NCBI GenBank assembly: GCA_029267975.1
Contig: JAJUHH010000231.1
Coordinates: forward strand, 1 to 5,089
Direction: 5' to 3'
Length of the DNA: 5,089 nt
Origin: Clostridiales bacterium
Lineage (GTDB): Bacteria > Bacillota > Clostridia > Lachnospirales > Lachnospiraceae
Within the stretch, counting starts at the first letter, position 1, and each line of letters opens with the position of its first letter. A model generated the notes under the pieces. That model had not been told where the DNA came from, searched no databases, and saw nothing but the letters and a program-made list of their open reading frames with translations. The position numbers and the translations under genes are program-made. Shown piece after piece: positions 1 to 5,089 of the stretch.

Positions 1-1
1 A

Positions 2-268
2 ATAAAAGAGAATCCGGGGATGGAGTACATTTCCGGCGGGGCAAAGCAGGGGGCAACATCCCAGACCGATCACCAGAAAATTAATATTAATACGGCAGGC
101 CCTGAGCTTTTAATGGAGCTTCCGGGGGTTGGAGAAGCCAAGGCACAAAGTATTATCAAATACAGAGAAGAGAACGGAGCCTTTCAAAAACCAGAGGATC
201 TCATGAAGATTCCCGGGATCAAGGAAGGATTATATAACAAGGTAGCTGATTTCATTAGGACACAGTAA
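2..268 (+). CDS. comEA: ComEA competence protein, C-terminal helix-hairpin-helix part (5' end outside window)
   Basis: This is the last 88 residues of a protein whose reading frame is open to the left edge. The ATG at 20 is internal and need not be a start. After a polar linker of about 30 residues comes a tandem helix-hairpin-helix unit. It opens with INTAGPELLMELPGVGEAKA, continues with the IIKYREENGAF helix, and has a second hairpin LMKIPGIKEG. This is the canonical ComEA C-terminal module, which binds double-stranded DNA without sequence specificity through hairpin backbone contacts. In the family, ComEA is a membrane-anchored receptor that holds DNA outside the cell and hands it to the ComEC channel. 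The N-terminal membrane anchor and any SLBB domain would lie upstream and cannot be seen. The comEC gene downstream in the same block supports the call. A standalone HhH protein is the main alternative, but the context makes it unlikely. Confidence 0.9.
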   Translation: MKENPGMEYISGGAKQGATSQTDHQKININTAGPELLMELPGVGEAKAQSIIKYREENGAFQKPEDLMKIPGIKEGLYNKVADFIRTQ

Positions 269-297
269 AGGATATCTTAAGATGGGATATGCTGTGT
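260..297 (+). other. Imperfect inverted repeat over the comEA stop codon
   Basis: ACACAG at 260-265 can pair with CTGTGT at 292-297. Inside, ATATC at 272-276 can pair with GATAT at 286-290, leaving an asymmetric internal loop. A separate perfect 10-base palindrome, ATCTTAAGAT, lies at 274-283. No T-rich run follows, so this does not look like an intrinsic terminator. It could be a transcript hairpin between comEA and the regulator gene, a protein-binding site, or chance. Confidence 0.25.
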
Positions 298-308
298 TCG
301 GGTGATAG

Positions 309-315
309 AAAGGTG
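309..315 (+). promoter_or_regulatory. Ribosome binding site for the response regulator
   Basis: AAAGGTG ends 10 bases before the ATG at 326 and resembles the Shine-Dalgarno consensus. It lies downstream of the GTG at 302, so it cannot serve that codon. It therefore favours the ATG at 326, which also gives a protein beginning right at the first beta strand of the receiver domain. Confidence 0.6.
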
Positions 316-325
316 TGGAATAGAG

Positions 326-1024
326 ATGGCGAAAAGAGTTCTTGTAGTCGATGATGAGAAGTTGATCGTAAAGGGTATCCGCTTCAGTCTGGAGCAGGAT
401 GGTATGGAGGTTGATTGCGCTTATGATGGGGAAGAAGCCCTGGAAGCTGCAAAGCAGAAGGAGTATGACGTGGTACTGCTTGATGTGATGCTTCCCAAAC
501 TGTCCGGCTTTGAGGTGTGCCAGCAGATCAGGGAATTCTCCATGATGCCCATTATTATGCTCACAGCCAAGGGTGATGACATGGACAAAATCCTGGGCTT
601 GGAATACGGTGCAGATGATTACATTACCAAACCCTTTAATATTCTTGAGGTAAAGGCAAGGATTAAGGCCATTATGCGCCGCAGTGGGAAGGGGCAGGCT
701 TCCGGCAACACCGATTCAAAGTCCGTTGTGTTTGGCGAAATGAAAATTGACTGCGAGAACAGAAGAGTCTATATCTCCGGCAAGGAAGTAAATCTCACTG
801 CCAAGGAATTTGATCTGCTGGAGCTCCTGGTCTTTAATGCCAATAAAGTTTACAGCCGTGAGAACCTTCTGAATATTGTCTGGGGCTATGATTATCCCGG
901 TGATGTCAGAACGGTAGACGTCCACATTCGTAGATTGCGTGAAAAGATTGAAAGCAATCCTAGTGAGCCAAAATTTATACATACAAAATGGGGTGTCGGA
1001 TATTTTTTCCAAAATCAAGAGTAA
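326..1024 (+). CDS. OmpR/PhoB-family response regulator
   Basis: This cytoplasmic transcription regulator has 232 residues, the usual length for the family. The N-terminal receiver domain (about 1-118) begins MAKRVLVVDDEK. It shows the acidic pair D9/D10, the phospho-acceptor D53 in LLDVMLP, T80 in MLTAK, and K102 in ITKPF, so all key phosphorylation residues are present. A linker of about 20 residues leads to a winged-helix DNA-binding domain (about 132-229) with NLTAKEFDLLELL, the recognition helix around R195-R205 (RTVDVHIRRLR) and a C-terminal GVGYFF hairpin. The ATG at 326 is preferred over a GTG at 302 because of the binding site between them and the fit to family N-termini. The partner is almost surely the kinase encoded immediately downstream, whose start appears to overlap this gene. 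Position W222 (TKWGVGY) replaces the Arg or Lys often seen in TVRGVGY. Its target genes cannot be read from the sequence; its placement after comEA suggests, but does not prove, a link with competence. Confidence 0.95.
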   Translation: MAKRVLVVDDEKLIVKGIRFSLEQDGMEVDCAYDGEEALEAAKQKEYDVVLLDVMLPKLSGFEVCQQIREFSMMPIIMLTAKGDDMDKILGLEYGADDYITKPFNILEVKARIKAIMRRSGKGQASGNTDSKSVVFGEMKIDCENRRVYISGKEVNLTAKEFDLLELLVFNANKVYSRENLLNIVWGYDYPGDVRTVDVHIRRLREKIESNPSEPKFIHTKWGVGYFFQNQE

Positions 1025-2444
1025 GGTTCGATTTTTTAATAGCATGAGAATGTACCTGCTGCTGGTATTTATTTTACTGGGCGTGGTGCCTTTGTCTTTT
1101 TTTTCCTATATCCTTTTAAATACTTATGAAGAAAAAGCCGTAGGCAACCGGATTGCCGATATTGAGAGCCAGGGATATATGCTATCTAATATGCTGGATA
1201 CCAGAGGGTATCTGGCAACAGGGGAAGATGCTCAGGTTGAGTCGGAGGTGGATCGCATCTCCGACATCTATAATGGCAGGATCCTCATTGTGAATAACAG
1301 CTTGACCATTGTGAAGGATTCTTATTCCCTGGAAGAAGGAAAGTATCTGATCTCAGAGGATGTCATTAAGTGCCTGAGTGGTTCGGGGACGAATACTGTC
1401 AATAATACGAAAAATAATTATATCATGCTTACCTATCCTGTTACCCATACAGACAAAGACGCCAAGGTAATTACAGGTGCAATTGTCATGAGGTTTTCTA
1501 CCAAGGACATACAAAGCGTCAGGGAGAGTATGGAGAAACGGTTGATTCTTTTTGTGATCATACTGGCAATCCTCATCGTTTCCTTTGCGATTTATTTCTC
1601 AGGAGTTTTGACAAAACCCCTGACCAGTGTGGTGAATTCCATAGACCGTATCTCGGATGGCTTCACCAATGATCCGGTGTCCATTAAGGGCTATAATGAG
1701 ATTGAGAGAATATCAGATTCTTTTAACCATATGATCAGCCGGATGCAGAAGCTGGAGAATTCCAGGCAGGAATTTGTATCCAATGTGTCTCATGAGTTGA
1801 AGACTCCCATCACCTCCATCAAGGTATTAGCTGATTCCCTTCTCATGCAGGAGGATACTCCGGTCGAACTTTATCGGGAGTTTTTGCTGGATATTACGGA
1901 TGAAATCGAGCGTGAGAATAAGATCATCAATGATCTGCTTTCCCTAGTGAAGCTGGATAAGACCGCAGGAGATATGAATATAGCGCCAATAAATATCAAT
2001 GAATTGCTGGAGCAAATATTAAAGAGACTGACACCCATTGCCAAAAAGCAAAATATAGAGATGATCTTTGAAAGCTTCCGCCCTGTGATCGCAGAAGTGG
2101 ATGAGGTAAAGCTGTCCCTGGCAATCTCTAATCTAATCGAAAATGCAATCAAATATAACGTAGAGGACGGTTGGGTCAGGGTTTCCTTAAATGCGGATCA
2201 TAAATATTTCTTTATTAAGGTTTCGGATTCCGGTATCGGTATTCCTGAGCAAGCCCAGGATTTCATCTTTGAACGCTTTTATCGTGTGGATAAGGCCAGA
2301 TCCAGAGAAACCGGCGGTACCGGTCTGGGCCTGGCAATTACGAAAAATGTTATACAGATGCATCGGGGTGCAATCAAGGTATATAGTAAGGAAGGCGAAG
2401 GAACCACCTTTAACGTACGAATTCCCCTGACCTATATCGTATAG
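993..2444 (+). CDS. Membrane sensor histidine kinase (HAMP, HisKA, HATPase_c)
   Basis: This is the sensor partner of the upstream regulator, 483 residues from the chosen GTG start. A short basic N-terminus leads into TM1 (about 20-42). An extracellular domain of about 140 residues (43-183) follows, then TM2 (about 184-206). HAMP spans about 207-256 (TKPLTSVVNSIDRISDG). HisKA carries the phosphorylated H267 in SNVSHELKTPITS. The ATPase domain shows the N box NLIENAIKYN (N380/N384), G1 DSGIGIP (D412), the F box IFERFYR and G2 GGTGLGLAI (about 441-449), so it appears catalytically intact. The outer domain contains RILIVNNS (R96 onward) and VKDS (D109/S110), which resemble the PAS/Cache-like sensor fold of WalK/PhoR-type kinases. 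The start is uncertain: GTG 993 overlaps the regulator by 32 bases and keeps a basic KIKSKVRFFNSMR segment before TM1, ATG 1044 would remove it, and TTG 939 would give 501 residues. None has a strong binding site, so translational coupling is likely. Confidence 0.93.
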   Translation: MSDIFSKIKSKVRFFNSMRMYLLLVFILLGVVPLSFFSYILLNTYEEKAVGNRIADIESQGYMLSNMLDTRGYLATGEDAQVESEVDRISDIYNGRILIVNNSLTIVKDSYSLEEGKYLISEDVIKCLSGSGTNTVNNTKNNYIMLTYPVTHTDKDAKVITGAIVMRFSTKDIQSVRESMEKRLILFVIILAILIVSFAIYFSGVLTKPLTSVVNSIDRISDGFTNDPVSIKGYNEIERISDSFNHMISRMQKLENSRQEFVSNVSHELKTPITSIKVLADSLLMQEDTPVELYREFLLDITDEIERENKIINDLLSLVKLDKTAGDMNIAPININELLEQILKRLTPIAKKQNIEMIFESFRPVIAEVDEVKLSLAISNLIENAIKYNVEDGWVRVSLNADHKYFFIKVSDSGIGIPEQAQDFIFERFYRVDKARSRETGGTGLGLAITKNVIQMHRGAIKVYSKEGEGTTFNVRIPLTYIV

Positions 2445-2458
2445 AGCATAGACTATGC
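2432..2458 (+). repeat. Two adjacent short palindromes at the kinase stop codon
   Basis: CTATA-TCG-TATAG at 2432-2444 is a perfect inverted repeat ending on the TAG stop. It is followed one base later by GCATAG-A-CTATGC at 2446-2458, a second perfect inverted repeat. The arms share the core CTAT/ATAG. No T-rich tract follows, and the centres are too tight for good hairpin loops, so a terminator is unlikely. A dimeric protein-binding site is possible, as is chance in AT-rich sequence. Confidence 0.3.
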
Positions 2459-2490
2459 CAGCCTTGTCCAGGTGCAGGTATGTTTAGCAT

Positions 2491-2525
2491 TTATAAAAGC
2501 AGATATCTTTCGTCAGCTGCTATAA
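2491..2525 (+). other. Possible leader hairpin before the lipoprotein gene
   Basis: TTATAAAAGCAG (2491-2502) can pair with CTGCTATAA (2517-2525). This gives nine base pairs with a three-A bulge and a 14-base loop, ending a few bases before the ribosome binding site. There is no following T run, so it is not a terminator. It might affect transcript stability or processing between the kinase and lipoprotein cistrons. It is seen only as complementarity; folding energy was not computed. Confidence 0.25.
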
Positions 2526-2530
2526 GAAGT

Positions 2531-2535
2531 GAGGT
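2531..2535 (+). promoter_or_regulatory. Ribosome binding site for the GerMN lipoprotein
   Basis: GAGGT lies four bases before the ATG at 2540, a rather short spacing, and is extended upstream by AAGT. It supports the start that places a standard lipoprotein signal peptide at the very N-terminus. The upstream in-frame ATG at 2480 also has a weak AGGTG before it, but would add 20 unneeded residues. Confidence 0.6.
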
Positions 2536-2539
2536 AAGG

Positions 2540-3451
2540 ATGAAGAAAGCAATCACACTTATTGTTCTGCTCCTATTAACTGTGTTTCTGGGGGCATGTG
2601 ATAAAAATAAGGATACGAATACTGCAGATGGTCCCAAGGTCTCCATCTATTATATTGATTCCAAGACTTCGGCCCTGGTAAGTGAAGAGTATCAGCTGAT
2701 CAGCAGTGATAAGAAGGAACAGATTGAAGAGCTCCTTTATATGCTAAAGAAGAATCCTGAGAATTTGCATTATAAAAGTGCAATGCCGGAGACGGTTACC
2801 ATTAAGGAATTTGCTATGAATGAGGATGGCAGCCTGACCATTAACTTTGACACCACTTACACGGAGCTTACAGGAATACCGGAGGTGCTCTGCCGTGCAG
2901 CTATTGTAAAGACCCTGAGCCAGCTGCAGGGAGTTGAGTATTTCCAGCTTACGGTGAACGGACAGCCTCTTATGGATTCCTCAGGAAAACTGGTGGGAAT
3001 TATGACCAAGGAGGATTTTGTTGACAATACAGGCACCACCACCAAGGCCAAGCTATATTTTGCCAATGAAGCGGGAGATGCCCTTGTGGAGGATGTCAGG
3101 GATATCAGCTATACAGGAACCGGCTCCCTGGAGGAACTGGTATTGGAAGAGCTTATTGCAGGTCCCGATGATATCGGTATCCGAAGAACCATTCCGGAAG
3201 GAACGGTTCTGAATAAGGTAGAAATGAAGGAAGGCATCTGTTACGTTGATTTTAATGAGAAGTTTTTGAATAAGCAGGCGGATATCACTGACCAGGTAGC
3301 GATTTATTCTGTTGTGAATACCTTAGTTGAGCTGCCCTATATTAAGAAGGTACAATTTCTCATTAACGGTCAGGTACAGTCTGTCTATGGGGATGGGACT
3401 ACTTTCGATGTATTCTTTGAACGAAACCTTGCCCTCATGGAAGAAAGTTAA
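2540..3451 (+). CDS. Lipoprotein with two GerMN domains (LpqB/GerM-like)
   Basis: This is a 303-residue surface lipoprotein. The N-terminus MKKAITLIVLLLLTVFLGAC is a type II signal peptide with lipobox L-G-A-C, so C20 should be lipidated and the mature protein anchored on the outer face of the membrane. Two similar halves follow a short polar linker. Half one (about 35-145) has IEELLYMLKK, then INFDTTYTEL (D104) and ends LTVNGQPL (N140). Half two (about 170-280) has SLEELVLEELIAGP (196-209), then YVDFNEKF (D237) and ends FLINGQVQ (N276). This pattern of a helix, a DF strand motif and a closing NGQ is typical of GerMN domains, found in spore GerM and in actinobacterial LpqB. No catalytic site is recognised. 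The gene follows the kinase by 95 bases and precedes comEC by 44. By analogy with mtrA-mtrB-lpqB it may modulate the kinase's outer domain; this is inference. A spore-germination role is an alternative, but the context argues against it. Confidence 0.88.
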   Translation: MKKAITLIVLLLLTVFLGACDKNKDTNTADGPKVSIYYIDSKTSALVSEEYQLISSDKKEQIEELLYMLKKNPENLHYKSAMPETVTIKEFAMNEDGSLTINFDTTYTELTGIPEVLCRAAIVKTLSQLQGVEYFQLTVNGQPLMDSSGKLVGIMTKEDFVDNTGTTTKAKLYFANEAGDALVEDVRDISYTGTGSLEELVLEELIAGPDDIGIRRTIPEGTVLNKVEMKEGICYVDFNEKFLNKQADITDQVAIYSVVNTLVELPYIKKVQFLINGQVQSVYGDGTTFDVFFERNLALMEES

Positions 3452-3480
3452 ACTGTTGATGCTGTAGATAAGCTTAATCG

Positions 3481-3487
3481 GGAGGTG
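3481..3487 (+). promoter_or_regulatory. Strong ribosome binding site that sets the TTG start of comEC
   Basis: GGAGGTG is a near-perfect Shine-Dalgarno sequence ending eight bases before a TTG at 3496. No in-frame ATG lies near it, and the TTG gives MIKRPLVWILGAYLLG, a typical ComEC N-terminus. It is the clearest ribosome binding site in the window. Confidence 0.85.
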
Positions 3488-3495
3488 GATAACTT

Positions 3496-5089
3496 TTGAT
3501 AAAACGCCCGCTGGTGTGGATACTGGGGGCATATTTGCTGGGCTTACTTGCAGCCAGGCAGAAAGTTTCATTGAGCATAATCATTATCCTGGCTTTGGTC
3601 ATTGGTTTGATCACAGCCCTCTTGCTGCTGCAATGGCCTGACCCGATCAAACGCCGCTTGTTTCGGTTTATTCCGAATATTAAACATCTGAAAAAGGATT
3701 GCTTCTTAGCATCCTTACCGCTTTTTCTGCTGACAGGCTTTCTGGCTATGGAAGCAGAGCTTCGCTTGCCTGATTTATATTATGCCTTTGAACAGGAAGT
3801 ACCCTGCCGGATCTCCGGTCAGATATCCATGATCGTAGAGAAGGCGCAGGGGAAGGCCCTTTATCTTAAGAGCAATATCGTTGCCCTATCCGGGGATGAA
3901 AGCTATCCCTGTGAATCAATCATCGTCTATTCTTCAGATACACAACCCTTGCAGGTCGGCAACAGAATTACCGTCAAGGGATCTTTAATCAAATTCATGC
4001 AGGCCAGCAATCCAGGCCAATTCAACGAAGAGGAATATTATAAAATCGAGCATATTGACTTTAAAGCTGAGGCGGATAGTATCCAGATTACGGATTCTTC
4101 ACGCTCCCTCTATCATACTGTTCTTGATCGTTTCAAGAAACGGCTTGTGATGAGTTACAGTGCTATATTTCAGAGTAAGGAAGCAGGCACCCTTATTGCC
4201 ATGCTGCTAGGGGAGAAGAACCTCTTAGAGGAGGAGATCAAAGAGCTTTATCAAAGAAACGGTATCTCCCACGTTCTGGCAATCTCAGGACTTCATATCT
4301 CCTTTATCGGCATGAGTATCTTTTGGCTCCTGACTAAATGCAGGTTACCCAGAGTTGCTGCAGCCCTTGTGACCATAATCATGGTATATAGCTATGGAGT
4401 ATTGACGAACTTCAGCGTCTCCACCAATCGTGCTGTCATTATGATGGTGATCATGCTTTTGGCCGGTCTTCTGGGAAGAACCTATGATATGCTGTCAGCT
4501 ACAGCCCTCAGTGCCCTGCTGATCTTATTGCAAAATCCCCTGCAGCTATGTAGCGCCGGCTTTCTTTTATCCTACGGGGCGATTTTGGGCATCGCCATTC
4601 TATTTCCCTGTCTGAAGCAGCTCTTTCCCTGGAAAAACTCTCTCCTTGACGGACTCTTGGTAAGTCTCAGCGCTATGATGGCTACTACACCGGCTGTTCT
4701 GTATTATTTCTATCAGTTTCCAACCTATGGTTTATTAGTCAATCTACTGATCCTTCCCCTGGTAACCTTGCTGACCATGACCGGTATTCTTGCAGGTATC
4801 GTCGGTGTGATCTCTCAACCTCTTGGAATATTTCTAGCCGGTGGCCCCAACTATATTCTTAAGCTCTATGAGGCAATCTGCAGGGCAGGTGCGGCAGCCC
4901 CTGGCAGCCTGATTACAGTAGGAAGACCTGCACTATGGGTATACCTTGTGTCAGGTCTCTTCCTGCTATCCTTTATCTTTATCGCCAAGAGGACAAAGAG
5001 AAGATGCAGTATCCTGCTTATGGGACTTTCTCTGTTGATATTACTTATCCCCTACAGGGATAAGAAGCTGGAAATTACCATACTGGATG
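3496..5089 (+). CDS. comEC: ComEC/Rec2 DNA-uptake channel, N-terminal part (3' end outside window)
   Basis: This is the inner-membrane channel that carries single-stranded DNA into the cytoplasm during natural transformation. The window holds 531 codons with no stop; full-length family members usually have about 700-800. Three hydrophobic segments near the N-terminus (about 6-20, 25-46, 73-89) lead to a soluble DUF4131/OB-fold-like region (about 90-205) with the conserved NPGQF at 172-176. The Competence domain follows. It has MLLGEK (236-241), GISHVLAISGLHI (256-268), STNRAVIM (R312), GFLLSYGAILGI, and TTPAVLYYFYQFPTYG leading to N416 and P421, separated by many membrane helices. The last residues are LEITILD. 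In homologues a VGQGD-type motif comes next, opening the C-terminal metallo-beta-lactamase-like domain, so the window stops at that boundary. The TTG start is chosen from its strong ribosome binding site. The gene is the last of the visible block, after the lipoprotein, and shows no frameshift. Confidence 0.95.
   Translation, partial: MIKRPLVWILGAYLLGLLAARQKVSLSIIIILALVIGLITALLLLQWPDPIKRRLFRFIPNIKHLKKDCFLASLPLFLLTGFLAMEAELRLPDLYYAFEQEVPCRISGQISMIVEKAQGKALYLKSNIVALSGDESYPCESIIVYSSDTQPLQVGNRITVKGSLIKFMQASNPGQFNEEEYYKIEHIDFKAEADSIQITDSSRSLYHTVLDRFKKRLVMSYSAIFQSKEAGTLIAMLLGEKNLLEEEIKELYQRNGISHVLAISGLHISFIGMSIFWLLTKCRLPRVAAALVTIIMVYSYGVLTNFSVSTNRAVIMMVIMLLAGLLGRTYDMLSATALSALLILLQNPLQLCSAGFLLSYGAILGIAILFPCLKQLFPWKNSLLDGLLVSLSAMMATTPAVLYYFYQFPTYGLLVNLLILPLVTLLTMTGILAGIVGVISQPLGIFLAGGPNYILKLYEAICRAGAAAPGSLITVGRPALWVYLVSGLFLLSFIFIAKRTKRRCSILLMGLSLLILLIPYRDKKLEITILD

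Noticed and set aside
255..283. Possible promoter before the response regulator: TTAGGA at 255-260 with TAAGAT at 278-283
   Set aside because: Spacing is 17 bases, but only three of six and four of six consensus bases match. In AT-rich sequence this is expected by chance.
302..325. GTG at 302 as the response regulator start, adding eight residues
   Set aside because: It has no upstream binding site, the visible AAAGGTG lies downstream of it, and the extra residues precede a normal receiver domain N-terminus.
716..1045. Minus-strand open frame opposite the response regulator
   Set aside because: It is a shadow of a well-supported coding region, with no family resemblance. The same holds for minus-strand frames at 1871-2152, 2857-3066 and 3323-3571, and for the + strand frames at 2191-2430 and 3018-3212.
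2464..2497. Possible sigma-A promoter in the kinase-lipoprotein gap: TTGTCC at 2464-2469 with TATAAA at 2492-2497
   Set aside because: The -10-like box is good, but the spacing is 22 bases and no acceptable -35 lies at 16-18 bases. There is no extended -10 TG either.
271..2509. The 8-mer GATATCTT occurs in both gaps (271-278 and 2502-2509), suggesting a shared operator
   Set aside because: GATATC also occurs several times inside the lipoprotein gene (near 3101, 3168 and 3282), so the coincidence is weak, and the flanks differ.
2480..2539. ATG at 2480 as the lipoprotein start, adding 20 residues
   Set aside because: It would place a long extension before a complete lipoprotein signal peptide. 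The ATG at 2540 has its own GAGGT site and a standard MKK n-region.
3452..3495. Terminator or promoter between the lipoprotein gene and comEC
   Set aside because: The 44 bases hold no stable inverted repeat with a T run and no matched -35/-10 pair; only the comEC ribosome binding site is clear.

Overview
The window looks like part of a low-to-moderate GC Firmicute genome, most likely class Clostridia and plausibly a Lachnospiraceae-type organism. This is judged from A/G-rich Shine-Dalgarno sites, free use of AGA/AGG (Arg) and ATA (Ile) codons, a TTG start, and protein style. No rRNA or other taxonomic marker is present, so the placement is an inference.

All supported genes lie on the + strand with short gaps or overlaps and no recognisable terminator, so the window reads as one co-directional, probably co-transcribed block. 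From left to right it holds: the 3' end of comEA (helix-hairpin-helix DNA-binding part of the competence DNA receptor); an OmpR/PhoB-type response regulator; a membrane sensor histidine kinase whose start probably overlaps the regulator's end; a lipoprotein with two GerMN domains; and the 5' part of comEC (DNA-uptake channel). comEC is cut by the window edge just where its metallo-beta-lactamase-like domain should begin.

The two outer genes are classic natural-transformation genes. ComEA binds incoming double-stranded DNA outside the membrane and ComEC passes one strand into the cytoplasm. Between them, where Bacillus subtilis carries comEB, sits a complete signalling cassette of regulator, kinase and GerMN lipoprotein. 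Its order matches the actinobacterial mtrA-mtrB-lpqB cassette, in which the GerMN lipoprotein LpqB acts on the extracellular side of the kinase MtrB. The inference is a three-part envelope-sensing unit (lipoprotein, kinase, regulator) housed in a competence operon. Whether it controls competence or merely travels with it cannot be decided from sequence alone.

No mobile elements, CRISPR arrays, RNA genes or stretches over 300 bases without a gene are present. The small gaps (269-325, 2445-2539, 3452-3495) contain ribosome binding sites and a few short inverted repeats.
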